From assembly GCF_016862215.1 (NCBI RefSeq), contig NZ_BOMN01000012.1, positions 111,143 through 175,142 on the forward strand: a stretch of DNA of 64,000 nt, written 5' to 3'. Position numbers and translations under genes: made by a program. Below, piece after piece: positions 30,806-39,849 of this stretch (position 1 is the stretch's first letter; the number at the start of each line of letters is the position of its first letter). Under the pieces are notes generated by a model. That model was not told the origin of the DNA. It searched no databases and worked only from the letters and a program-made list of their open reading frames with translations. The stretch comes from Winogradskya humida (GTDB lineage Bacteria; Actinomycetota; Actinomycetes; Mycobacteriales; Micromonosporaceae).

Positions 30806-33800
30806 GCGCGCTGGACGCGGTGCGGCGTGCCCTGCTCGCCCGGCCGGAGATCGCGGACGCGGCGGTACTGCGCCGGGACGGCCGGACGGTGGCCTATGTG
30901 GTGCCCGTCGAGCCCGGCTCGCCCGCCGAGGCCCGGGAGAAGGCGAGCGAGGCGGCTCCGGACGCGATGATCTGCGTGGTGCGCCGGATTCCGTACGCGG
31001 ATCTCGGCGCGCTGGCGCGGGTACCGCTCATCGACGCGGGGACGCTGCCCGCCGGTGTCAGCCTGCGACCGGTCGAGCGGACGGTGCCCCCGCTGCGGCT
31101 GAGCGATGCGGATGCGCCGGTGCCGGCCGGCGTTGCCGAGGTGGTGGATGCCGTAGACAGCGGCGTTCCCGCGTACGCGGAGGGTCCGTCGCTCGTGGTC
31201 CTGCCCGGCGATCCCGCGACCGTCACCGAGGCGATCGTGCGGGCAGCGGAGCGTTTCCCGGAGCTCGGAGTGCGTACCGTGCAGGCGCGGGGTGAGACGT
31301 TCCTGACCTATCCCGAGCTGCTCGACCGGGGGCGCCGGGTCCTGACCGGGCTGCGGGCGCGTGGGCTGGGCGAGGGCTCGTACACCGTACTGATCAATGC
31401 CGATCTCACCGACTACGTGGTCGCCGTGTGGGCGTGCCTGCTCGGCGGGATCCGCTTCGTGACGGTCGCCGACCCGGGCGGCTCCGCGACGCGCAGCCCG
31501 GTGCTGGACAAGCTCATCGGTGCCTGGCGGGCACTCGACCGGCCGCTCGTCATCGGCGGCGCGCTGACCGGAGCGGCCGCGCTCTACGACGAGCCGGGCT
31601 TCACCACGACGGTCGTCTCCGAGCTGTCCGGTCACGAACCGGCGGACGGGCTGCACACGCCGGAGCCTGCGGACGTGGCGATGTGCGCGCTGTCGTCCGG
31701 CAGCACGGGCGCCCCGAAGATCATCCAGGTCACGCATCGCGCGATCGTCGGCAACGCCCTCTCCAGCCGTCAGGTGGACCTGATCCGGCCCGGCGAGGCG
31801 AGCCTGAACTGGCTGCCGTTCGACCACGTCGCGCCGGTGGTCATGTTCCTGCTGCGCGACGCCGTGCTGGGCTGCGACAGCCTGCACGCGGCGACGCCGT
31901 GGATCGCCGAGTCCCCGCTGCGCTGGCTGGACCTGCTCGAACGGCACCGGGTCGCGCACACGTGGGCGGCCAACTTCGGATACCGGCTGGTCGCCGACGC
32001 GTTGCGGGCCGCGCCCGGGCGGCGCTGGGACCTGGCGCACGTACGGACCATGCTCAACGCCGGGGAGCAGTGCACACCCCCGGTGATCCGCGAATTCCTC
32101 GCCCGGACCAGGGACTCCGGGATCGGCGCGCAGACCCTGGTGCACATGTGGGGCATGGCGGAGACGGCCACCGCGGCCACCGCGAAGTTCCTCGCCACCG
32201 AGCACAGCCACCGCCGGATCCTCAAGTCCAGCCTCGGCGGGCCCCTGCGCCAGGCCGGGCCGGACGTACCCGCCGGGGGCTGCATCGAGTTCCTCGCCAT
32301 GGGCGGACCGACCCCGGGCTATCGCGTGCGGATCACCGACGACGAGCACCGCACGCTGCCGGAGGGCCGGATCGGCCGGTTCCAGGTGCGCGGCGCGCGC
32401 GTCACCCCCGGGTATCTCGCCAACCCCGCCGCGAACGCCGAGGCGTTCACCCCCGACGGCTGGTTCGACACCGGCGACCAGGCGTTCCTGCTGGACGGCG
32501 AGGTGACGATCACCGGGCGGTCCAAGGAGCTCATCGTCATCAACGGCGAGAAGTACTACTGCCACGAGGTCGAGGACCTGTGCGGGACGCTCGACGGGGT
32601 CCGCTCCGGGCTGGTGGCCGCCTGCGGTGTCCCCGATCCGCGGACCGGCAGCGAACGGCTCGCCGTCTTCTACGTGCCGGAGGACCCCGGCACGGCTGAG
32701 GCAGGCGGCCGGATCCGGCGAGCGGTGGGTACGCGGCTGCGGCTCAGCGCCGCGTATGTCGTCCCGCTGGCGGAGGAGGACTTCCCGCGTACGACCAGTG
32801 GGAAGATCCAGCGGACAGCGCTGGTGGCGAAGACCGTGGCGGGCGAGTTCGACCGGTACGCCGAGCAGGACGAGCTGACCGTGCCGGCGTGCGCGTACCG
32901 GCCGGTGTGGCGGGTGACCCGATCGGCTGCCCTGCCCGGTGGGCCGGTGCGGACGCTGGTGTTCGCCGACGATCTAGGGCTGGGCGATGCCTGGCGGGAC
33001 GGTGAGCCCGGGGCGGTCGTGGTGCGTGCCGGGACGGCGTACGAGCAGAACGACCGTGAGTGGACGATCGACCCGGCCCAGCCCGCGCACTGGCGCCGCT
33101 TGCACGCCGGCCTGACCGCGGCCGGTCTGCTCCCCCAGCGGCTGCTCTACCTGTGGAGCTATCTGGGCGACAGCCGGCTGTGGCCGGAGATCCCCCAGGT
33201 GCGGACGGACCTGGTGCGTTGCGGAGCGCACCTGCTGAGCGCGCTGCAGACGTTCGGGGGTGAGCCCGAGCTGGTCACGGTCAGCAGGCGGCTGCGCCGG
33301 GTCGACGGCACCGAGCCGGTCACCTATCCGGCCGCGCTGACCGCGACGCTGACCGGGGTGCGCGCGGCCGAGGAGATCGACGCCCCGGCGCGGCACATCG
33401 ACCTACCCGGCGATCCGCCCGATGCCGACGCTGCCACCCTGCGCCGGGCGCTCGGCGACGCGGCGGGTCGCGGGGGCCAGGTCGCGTGGCGTGGCGGGCA
33501 GCCGTACGTGCAGGCTCTGGAACCTGTCCGGGAGCCTGCGCCGGGACGGGACGCCCTGCGCCGCGGGGGTCGTTATCTGATCGCCGGTGGCACGGGCGGG
33601 ATCGGTGCGGTGCTGCTCGCGGAGCTCGCCGGGCGGTACGACCTCAGCCTGCAGCTCGTCGGGCGCCGTGACCCCGGCACCGACCCGTTGCTGCGCGCGT
33701 TCCTGGACGAGCTCACCGCCGCGGGCCGCGACGTGCGCTACGACCGCGCCGATGTGCGCGACGCCGACGCGCTGCACCGGGTCGTCCACCGCGCGGAATC

Positions 33801-34608
33801 CCGCTGGCAGGCTCCGCTCGACGGCATCCTGCACTTCGCCGACGAATACACGACCCGCACCCTCGCCGAGGAACGCCCCCGGGACTGGGCGGACGGCGAC
33901 GTCGCGAAGATCAGCGGCAGCCTGCACCTGGTCCGGCTGCTGTCCGGGCGGCCCGGTGCGGAACTCGTCGTCTTCTCCTCACTGCTCGGGAGTCTGCACC
34001 TGGCCGGGACCGCGGCCTACGGCGCCGGCAACAGCTTCGCGGACGCGCTGGTGGAGCATCTGTGCGCGCAGGGGGTCCGGGCCCGCAGCCTCGCCTGGGG
34101 ACTGTGGGACGGGATCGGGCTCAACCGCGACAACCCGTACCGTGCGGCCGTGCACCGGCGCGGGGCGCTCACGGTCGACGGCCGGACCGGGGCGCTGCTG
34201 ACCCGGCTCGCGCTGCGCAACCCGCCCGGGACCTACCACCTGGGCTGGAACCCGGCGATCCCGTCGGTGGCCGCGCTCGTCGACACCGTCGAGGACCTGG
34301 CAGCCGAATCGCTGATCGTGCTCGGCGGCAGCGCGCCGCAGCCGGAGCCGGAGCCGGCCGACGCCGGGCACACGCTGCTCGCCGAGCGGATCGGGGCGGT
34401 GCTGCACGCCGTGACCGGCACCCGCGCCGACGCCGGGCGGCCGTTCTACGAGCTCGGCATCGGGTCGATCGCGATGCTGCAGCTGCACGCCCGGCTGGAG
34501 GAGGAACTGCACCGGCCGATCGACCGGTCCGCGCTCTTCGAGCACCCCACGATCGACGCGCTGGCGACCCATCTACGGGCCGCCGATCCGGCCGCGGCCC
34601 GCGTTTGA
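30802..34608 (+). CDS. Single-module acyl-AMP ligase-ketoreductase-ACP protein
   Basis: A 1268-residue multidomain protein. Residues 1-90 resemble an orphan A-domain C-subdomain (EIADAAVLRRDGRTVAYVVP). About 150-690: adenylation/acyl-AMP ligase with the P-loop CALSSGSTGAPK (near 297), MWGMAETATAA, DGWFDTGD and the catalytic Lys region RTTSGKIQR. About 720-1140: two-part ketoreductase with IAGGTGGIGA and active residues in VFSSLLGS and AAYGAGNS. About 1180-1260: ACP with GIGSIAML. No KS, AT, C or TE domain. It would load an acid, reduce a keto group on the carrier (as for alpha-keto acids in depsipeptide modules) and pass it to the NAT-like enzyme. Substrate unknown. Confidence 0.9.
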   Translation: MSALDAVRRALLARPEIADAAVLRRDGRTVAYVVPVEPGSPAEAREKASEAAPDAMICVVRRIPYADLGALARVPLIDAGTLPAGVSLRPVERTVPPLRLSDADAPVPAGVAEVVDAVDSGVPAYAEGPSLVVLPGDPATVTEAIVRAAERFPELGVRTVQARGETFLTYPELLDRGRRVLTGLRARGLGEGSYTVLINADLTDYVVAVWACLLGGIRFVTVADPGGSATRSPVLDKLIGAWRALDRPLVIGGALTGAAALYDEPGFTTTVVSELSGHEPADGLHTPEPADVAMCALSSGSTGAPKIIQVTHRAIVGNALSSRQVDLIRPGEASLNWLPFDHVAPVVMFLLRDAVLGCDSLHAATPWIAESPLRWLDLLERHRVAHTWAANFGYRLVADALRAAPGRRWDLAHVRTMLNAGEQCTPPVIREFLARTRDSGIGAQTLVHMWGMAETATAATAKFLATEHSHRRILKSSLGGPLRQAGPDVPAGGCIEFLAMGGPTPGYRVRITDDEHRTLPEGRIGRFQVRGARVTPGYLANPAANAEAFTPDGWFDTGDQAFLLDGEVTITGRSKELIVINGEKYYCHEVEDLCGTLDGVRSGLVAACGVPDPRTGSERLAVFYVPEDPGTAEAGGRIRRAVGTRLRLSAAYVVPLAEEDFPRTTSGKIQRTALVAKTVAGEFDRYAEQDELTVPACAYRPVWRVTRSAALPGGPVRTLVFADDLGLGDAWRDGEPGAVVVRAGTAYEQNDREWTIDPAQPAHWRRLHAGLTAAGLLPQRLLYLWSYLGDSRLWPEIPQVRTDLVRCGAHLLSALQTFGGEPELVTVSRRLRRVDGTEPVTYPAALTATLTGVRAAEEIDAPARHIDLPGDPPDADAATLRRALGDAAGRGGQVAWRGGQPYVQALEPVREPAPGRDALRRGGRYLIAGGTGGIGAVLLAELAGRYDLSLQLVGRRDPGTDPLLRAFLDELTAAGRDVRYDRADVRDADALHRVVHRAESRWQAPLDGILHFADEYTTRTLAEERPRDWADGDVAKISGSLHLVRLLSGRPGAELVVFSSLLGSLHLAGTAAYGAGNSFADALVEHLCAQGVRARSLAWGLWDGIGLNRDNPYRAAVHRRGALTVDGRTGALLTRLALRNPPGTYHLGWNPAIPSVAALVDTVEDLAAESLIVLGGSAPQPEPEPADAGHTLLAERIGAVLHAVTGTRADAGRPFYELGIGSIAMLQLHARLEEELHRPIDRSALFEHPTIDALATHLRAADPAAARV

Positions 34609-34709
34609 CCGGGACTCGACCGCGGCCCAGCACCATGACGACCAGAACGCCTAACCCAATGCCTCGCCCTACGCCTCACCCGACGTCTCGCCCGACGAGA
34701 GGAACCACC

Positions 34710-35774
34710 ATGACCGCGCCCGCCATCGTTCTCAGCCCCGCCACGCTCGCCGCTGTGTCGCCCACCCCGCAGCAGGAACTGCTGAACCTGCTCGCCGGGA
34801 AGATGGTCTCCGCGGTGGTCTGCGTGCTCGCCCGCGTCGGCGTCGCCGACCTGCTCGCCGACGGCCCGCGCGAGGTGGCCGACCTGGCCGCCGCGACCGA
34901 CACCGACCCGGGGATGCTCTACCGCTTCCTGCGCTGCGCGGCCGGCGCCGGTGTCTTCGCCGAGCAGGCCGACGGCCGGTTCGGTCTCACCCCGACCGCG
35001 GACCTGCTGCGCAGCGACGCGCCCGGTTCCGTGCGGCACCTCGCCTACCTCTACGGCGAGGAGAGCGTCTGGAACTGCTTCGGCACGGCGATCGACACGT
35101 TGCGTACGGGCCAGCCGACCGGACCGGCCCTGCGCGGTGGGCAGGGCTGGTTCGACTACATGGAGACAGCGCACGGCGGCGAGTACGCCGAGGTGTTCCA
35201 CAAGGCGATGACCGGCGTGAGCAACCGCGCCGACCAGGTCGCCAAGGACTTCGACTTCAGCCGCTTCCAGCACGTCGCCGACATCGGCGGCGGTCAGGGC
35301 AGGCTGCTCGCCGCCATCCTCACCGAGCAGCCGGGCATCCGCGGCACGCTGTTCGACACCGCGTCCGCGGTGGCCGGGGCGGCGCCGGTGCTGGCCGAGC
35401 AGGGGGTCGCGGACCGCGTCGAGTGCGTCGTCGGTGACTTCTTCGAGGCGGTGCCGAGCGGGCCGGACGCGTACGTGATGAAGGCGATCCTGCACGACTG
35501 GAGCGACGAGGACTCCGTCCGGATCCTGAAGAGCATCCGGACCGCGATCGGTGACAACACGCAGGCGCGCGTCCTGCTCGTCGAGTCGGTCGTCGCGGAC
35601 CTCAACGAATGGCACTTCGCCAAGGCCATGGACATCGCGATGGGTGTCAGCCTCGGCGGCAAGGAGCGCAACCGGGCCCAGTGGGCGGAGCTGCTCGCCC
35701 AGGCCGGCTTCGAGCTGGTCGATGTGACCCGCACTCACCCCCCGCACAGCGTCGTCGAAGCCCGTCCGCTCTGA
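34710..35774 (+). CDS. SAM-dependent O-methyltransferase (plant-type, Methyltransf_2)
   Basis: A 354-residue methyltransferase. An N-terminal dimerisation helix domain (LLNLLAGKMVSAVVCVLARVG) precedes the SAM site VADIGGGQGRLLAAIL and the catalytic-base region MKAILHDWSDEDSVRIL, as in small-molecule O-methyltransferases. ATG 34710 follows a GAGAGGAA site. Upstream 34640-34700 is a low-complexity CCTCRCCC-type stretch that would add a Pro-rich leader if an earlier start were used. The 101-base gap before it is the largest in this operon. Likely methylates a hydroxyl of the product. Confidence 0.9.
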   Translation: MTAPAIVLSPATLAAVSPTPQQELLNLLAGKMVSAVVCVLARVGVADLLADGPREVADLAAATDTDPGMLYRFLRCAAGAGVFAEQADGRFGLTPTADLLRSDAPGSVRHLAYLYGEESVWNCFGTAIDTLRTGQPTGPALRGGQGWFDYMETAHGGEYAEVFHKAMTGVSNRADQVAKDFDFSRFQHVADIGGGQGRLLAAILTEQPGIRGTLFDTASAVAGAAPVLAEQGVADRVECVVGDFFEAVPSGPDAYVMKAILHDWSDEDSVRILKSIRTAIGDNTQARVLLVESVVADLNEWHFAKAMDIAMGVSLGGKERNRAQWAELLAQAGFELVDVTRTHPPHSVVEARPL

Positions 35775-35795
35775 ATCCCCCTGGGAGACAACACC

Positions 35796-36929
35796 ATGCA
35801 CGAATACCCTTTCCGGTGGCCGTCCCCCGTGGACCAGCCCGCCGAGTGGGCGGGACTGCACGAGGAACCGCTGGTCCCGGTCCGGTTGCCCAGCGGTGAC
35901 ACCGCCCTGCTGATCACCCGGTACGACGACGTCCGCGCGGTGCTGGCCGATCACCGCGTCAGCAAGAACCGCGGCCGCAAGGGCGCGGCCCGGATGACCG
36001 AGAACAAGCAGAAGATCTTCCAGCAGACCCCCGTCGCGATGCACGGTGCGGAGCACACCCGGGTGCGGCGGCTGATCGGCAAGACGTTCACCGCCAAGCG
36101 GGTGGAGACCCTGCGGCCGCGGATCGCCGAGATCGTCGAGGAGCTGCTCGACGACGTGGCCCGCGCGCCCCAGCCGGTCGACATCAACGCCACGTTCAGT
36201 TTCCCGCTGACCATCCGGGTCATCTGCGAACTGCTCGGGGTGCCCGCCGAGGAGCGCGAGCACTTCGGGGACACCAGCTCGCCGCCGTGGGGCTACATGC
36301 GGGAGCTGATCGAACGGCGCCGGGCCGAGCCGGGTGACGACCTGATCAGCGATCTCATCGCCGTGCACGACGCCGAGGACGGGCGGCTCAGCACCGAGGA
36401 GCTCGTCTGGTGGTGCACGCTGCTGCTGCTCGCGGGTTACGAGACCACCGCCAACCAGCTGTCCGGCTCCGTGGTGCTGCTGCTGCACAACCCTGCCGAG
36501 TTCGCGCGGTTGCGTACGAGTCCCGAGCTGGTCCCGGCCGCGGTCGAGGAGCTGCTGCGCTGCCAGGTCGTCGGCTCGTCGCTGTCGATGCTGCGGGTCG
36601 TCACCGAGGACATCGAGGTCGGTGGTTGCCCCGTGCCGGCCGGCACCAGCGTCATCCCGGCGCTGGACGCCGCGAACTTCGATCCCTCGGCGTTCGGCTG
36701 CCCGGCGAGGTTCGACGTGGACCGGGCCCCGCGGCGCCCGCAGCTCACGTTCAGCACCGGTCAGCATTTCTGCCTGGGCGCACCGCTGGCCCGCGTGCAG
36801 TTGCAGGAGGCGATCGGGCGGCTCGCCCAGCGCTTCCCGGAGCTGCGGCTCGCCGTGCCCACGCAGGAACTGCAGCGCACCGAGGACATCTTCTTCCCCG
36901 CCTTCACCGCCGTACCGCTCTTCCTCTAG
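35796..36929 (+). CDS. Cytochrome P450 (1)
   Basis: A 377-residue bacterial class I P450. I-helix LLLLAGYETTANQ with the acid-threonine pair, and heme loop FSTGQHFCLGAPLARVQL with the Cys ligand. The N-terminus is short (starts MHEYPFRWPSP), as in macrolide/CYP107-like enzymes. It is followed 8 bases later by a second, clearly related P450, suggesting duplication then specialisation. It probably oxidises the scaffold, using the ferredoxin at 46349 or a general one. Confidence 0.92.
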   Translation: MHEYPFRWPSPVDQPAEWAGLHEEPLVPVRLPSGDTALLITRYDDVRAVLADHRVSKNRGRKGAARMTENKQKIFQQTPVAMHGAEHTRVRRLIGKTFTAKRVETLRPRIAEIVEELLDDVARAPQPVDINATFSFPLTIRVICELLGVPAEEREHFGDTSSPPWGYMRELIERRRAEPGDDLISDLIAVHDAEDGRLSTEELVWWCTLLLLAGYETTANQLSGSVVLLLHNPAEFARLRTSPELVPAAVEELLRCQVVGSSLSMLRVVTEDIEVGGCPVPAGTSVIPALDAANFDPSAFGCPARFDVDRAPRRPQLTFSTGQHFCLGAPLARVQLQEAIGRLAQRFPELRLAVPTQELQRTEDIFFPAFTAVPLFL

Positions 36930-36937
36930 GAGATCTC

Positions 36938-38131
36938 ATGGACGCCAGGCCGTACCCGTTCGAGCGCCCGTCGGCGCTCGAGGTCCCGGCGGAGCTGGGT
37001 GACCTGCGGCGCGAGCCGGTGTGCCCGGTGACGCTGCCCAGCGGCGACACCGCGCTGATGGTCACCCGGTACGCCGACGTGCGCCGGCTGCTCACCGACG
37101 ACCGGCTCAGCCGTAACATCGGCCGGCCCGGCGCGGCCCGGATCTCCAAGGAGAACCGGATGTTCCAGGACCCGCGGATCAACCCGGACCCGCCGGAGCA
37201 CACCCGGGTGCGGCGCCTGGTGATGAAGGCGTTCAGCGCGGCGCGGGTCGAGCGGCTCCGGCCGTACGTTCAGGGTCTGGTCGATGAACTGCTCGACAAG
37301 ATGGAGGCCACCGGTGGTGGCCGGCCGGTCGACCTCAACGAGGCGCTGGCGTTCCCCCTGCCGATCCAGGTGATCTGCAAGCTGCTGGGCGTACCCGACG
37401 CCGACCATGACCAGTTGCGCGGCTGGACCGAGGCGTTCCTGTCGGTGAGCCGGTTCAGCAAGGAGGACATCGGCCGCAGCATGAAGGAGATGAACGCCTA
37501 CATCGCGCGGCTCGTGGAGAGCAAGCGGTCGGCTCCCGGTGACGACCTGATCAGCGCGATGATCCGGGTACGCGACGAGGACGACGGCGCGCTCGCCGAA
37601 TACGAACTGCACTGGTGGTGCCGGCTGCTGCTGCTCGTCGGCTACGAGACCACCGCGACCCAGCTCGGCGGCGGCGTCGCTCTGCTGCTCTCGCACCCCG
37701 AGCAGCTCGCCGCGTTGCGCGCCGACTACAGCCTCGTCCCGCAGGCCGTCGAGGAGACTCTGCGCTGGAAGCTCGTCGGGTCGTCGGTGTCGATGCTCCG
37801 CTACGTCACCGCGGACATCGACATGGACGGGTGGACGATCCCGGCGGGCAGCAGCGTGATCCCCGCCGTCGACTCCGCGAACCAGGACGAGACAGTGTTC
37901 GAGCACCCCGAGCTGTTCGACATCACGCGTACGCAGAACGCGCACCTGACCTTCAGCCTCGGCGCGCACTTCTGCGTCGGCGCCGCCCTCGCCCGCCTCC
38001 AGTTGCAGATCGCCACCGAGAGCCTGCTGCGCCGCTTCCCCGGGCTGAAGCTGCACGTGCCCGCCGACAAGTTGCAGCGTCAGCCGGGCGCCCTGCTCGA
38101 GGGCTTCATCAGCATCCCGGTGGAGTGGTGA
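36938..38131 (+). CDS. Cytochrome P450 (2)
   Basis: A 397-residue P450, start ATG 36938 with an AGGAG site overlapping the previous gene end. ExxR-region KLVGSSVSMLRYVT, I-helix LLLVGYETTATQLGG (Val replaces the usual Ala before Gly) and heme loop FSLGAHFCVGAALARLQL. Closely similar in layout to P450 (1) upstream, including the shared LPSGDTAL and VGSS-SMLR segments. A glycosyltransferase gene starts one base after its stop. Presumed tailoring oxidase. Confidence 0.92.
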   Translation: MDARPYPFERPSALEVPAELGDLRREPVCPVTLPSGDTALMVTRYADVRRLLTDDRLSRNIGRPGAARISKENRMFQDPRINPDPPEHTRVRRLVMKAFSAARVERLRPYVQGLVDELLDKMEATGGGRPVDLNEALAFPLPIQVICKLLGVPDADHDQLRGWTEAFLSVSRFSKEDIGRSMKEMNAYIARLVESKRSAPGDDLISAMIRVRDEDDGALAEYELHWWCRLLLLVGYETTATQLGGGVALLLSHPEQLAALRADYSLVPQAVEETLRWKLVGSSVSMLRYVTADIDMDGWTIPAGSSVIPAVDSANQDETVFEHPELFDITRTQNAHLTFSLGAHFCVGAALARLQLQIATESLLRRFPGLKLHVPADKLQRQPGALLEGFISIPVEW

Positions 38132-38132
38132 C

Positions 38133-39326
38133 GTGCGGGTCCTGGTGACGGCGTGGGCGTGGCCGTCGCACTATCTGCCCCTGGTGCCCACGCTCTGGGC
38201 GCTGCGGGCGGCCGGTCACGAGGTGCTCGTCGCGAGCCAGCCGGCGCTGGCCACGGTGGTGCGCGACTCCGGCGTACCCTTCGTGGCCGCCGGACCCGAC
38301 CTGGACCATGAGGCGTTGCGCCGGCGGCAGATGCGCGACCTGACGCACGCCGACGTGCCCCCGCCGCCCCCGCCGGGCCAGAGCGCGAAGGTGTGGACGC
38401 CGGACGAATGGGTGCGGGTCAGCAAGGTGTTCAGCGTCTTCGCGGCCCGGTCGGCGGCGATGCTCGACGACCTGGTCACCGTGGCCCGCGCGTTCCGGCC
38501 CGACCTGGTGCTGTTCGAGCCGACCACCTACGCGGGCCCACTGGTCGCCGGGCTGCTCGGCGTCCCGGCGGTGCGGCACCTGCACGGCGTAGACCTGACC
38601 TACCAGGCGCACGAGGTCGTCCCGGCGCTGATCGCACCGCTGTCCGAACGGCTCGGCATCGACCCGGTCGACCCGCTCGGCACACACACCGTGGACATCT
38701 GCCCGCCGAGCATGCAGATCCCGGCGCGGGTCACCCGGACCGTGCAGCGCTACGTGCCGTACAACGGCCGGGCCGACACCCCGTCCTGGCTGCGTGACCG
38801 GCCCGCCAGGAACCGGATCTGCCTGACCTGGGGTGCGACGAGCAGCTCGCTCGGCGCGCCGTTCGCGCCGCCGGCGGTACTGGACGCGCTGGCCGGCACG
38901 GACACCGAGGTCGTCGTGACGCTCACCCCCGCCGACCGCGAACGGCTCGGCCCGGTGCCGGGCAACACCCGCGTCGTCTCGTCCCTCGCGCTGCACCAGG
39001 TGCTGCCCAGCTGCGCCGCGGTGATCCACCAGGGCGGCTTCGGCAGCACGCTGACCGCGGCCGCGCTCGGAGTGCCGCAACTCGTCCTGCCGCAGCTCGT
39101 GGACCAGAAATTCCAGGCCGCCCGGCTCGCCGCCACCGGCGCGGGCACGGTGCTGACCGCGGCGGACTTCTCCGGGAACGCCGTCCGCGAGCGGGTCGGT
39201 GCGCTCACCGGCGAGCCCGCCTATGCCCGCGCCGCCGCCGGCCTGCGCGAAGAGATCCGATCAGTGCCGGCACCGGCCGAGACCGTCGCCGACCTCCACG
39301 CCCTCACCACCGGGAGCAACCGATGA
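38133..39326 (+). CDS. Glycosyltransferase (GT1/UGT-like, antibiotic type) A
   Basis: A 397-residue GT-B enzyme. N-terminal MRVLVTAWAWPSHYLPLVPTL and C-terminal donor site AVIHQGGFGSTLTAAALGVPQ followed by PQLVDQ, the nucleotide-sugar signature. Such enzymes attach deoxysugars to aglycones. A Pro stretch (DVPPPPPPGQ, near residue 72) is unusual. GTG start; the next gene overlaps by ATGA. One of two related GTs (see 41033-42226); together with the deoxysugar genes at 57014-61116 this predicts at least one sugar on the product. Confidence 0.92.
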   Translation: MRVLVTAWAWPSHYLPLVPTLWALRAAGHEVLVASQPALATVVRDSGVPFVAAGPDLDHEALRRRQMRDLTHADVPPPPPPGQSAKVWTPDEWVRVSKVFSVFAARSAAMLDDLVTVARAFRPDLVLFEPTTYAGPLVAGLLGVPAVRHLHGVDLTYQAHEVVPALIAPLSERLGIDPVDPLGTHTVDICPPSMQIPARVTRTVQRYVPYNGRADTPSWLRDRPARNRICLTWGATSSSLGAPFAPPAVLDALAGTDTEVVVTLTPADRERLGPVPGNTRVVSSLALHQVLPSCAAVIHQGGFGSTLTAAALGVPQLVLPQLVDQKFQAARLAATGAGTVLTAADFSGNAVRERVGALTGEPAYARAAAGLREEIRSVPAPAETVADLHALTTGSNR

Positions 39327-39787
39327 CCGATGTGCTCAACAAGCCACCCATGCCGTCGACCCCGCCGCGCCCGACCGTCCAGCGCCGCGAGGACGTGCTG
39401 CGCAAGCTCACCCACGAACGCCACCTGTGGCTGGCGACCTCCGGCCCCGAGGGCCCGCACCTGATCCCGCTGTCGTACTTCTGGGACGGCAAGTCGCTGC
39501 TCATGACGACAAAGCCGAACTCCCGCACCGTACGCAATCTGCGCACCGAACCGCACGCCCGCGCCGCCATCGGCACAGGCGCCGACGTGGTCCTCATCGA
39601 CGGCGTGGTCCACATCGAACCCGCCGAGAACCTCAACCCGATCATCTTCCGCCGCCTGCCCCTGAGCCCCGAGCGGGTCCCGGGCGTGGTGGCACTGCGA
39701 CTCCCGGCAGACAGCGTCCAGGCGTGGCGCGGCGTCCACGAGATCCCCGGCCGCGTCGTCCGCGAGGACGGGCACTGGCTCGACTGA
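39323..39787 (+). CDS. F420/FMN-dependent split-barrel oxidoreductase (PNPOx-like)
   Basis: A 154-residue split-barrel protein: RHLWLATSGPEGPHLIPLSYFWDGKSLLM, then KPNSRTVRNLRTEPHARAAI, the pattern of F420- or flavin-dependent reductases and heme/flavin-binding relatives. ATGA overlap with the glycosyltransferase; last gene of this operon, followed by a strong terminator. It could reduce a double bond in the product or its sugar, or only sequester cofactor. Cofactor preference is inferred from family. Confidence 0.8.
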   Translation: MTDVLNKPPMPSTPPRPTVQRREDVLRKLTHERHLWLATSGPEGPHLIPLSYFWDGKSLLMTTKPNSRTVRNLRTEPHARAAIGTGADVVLIDGVVHIEPAENLNPIIFRRLPLSPERVPGVVALRLPADSVQAWRGVHEIPGRVVREDGHWLD

Positions 39788-39808
39788 TTCGTACACCGGC
39801 GACACAGA

Positions 39809-39840
39809 AAAGCCGCGACGGTTGCGACCGTCGCGGCTTT
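39809..39840. terminator. Bidirectional terminator hairpin
   Basis: Perfect 14-base arms AAAGCCGCGACGGT and ACCGTCGCGGCTTT around TGCG, between the convergent genes ending at 39787 and 39850. Confidence 0.88.
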
Positions 39841-39849
39841 CGCCGTTCC

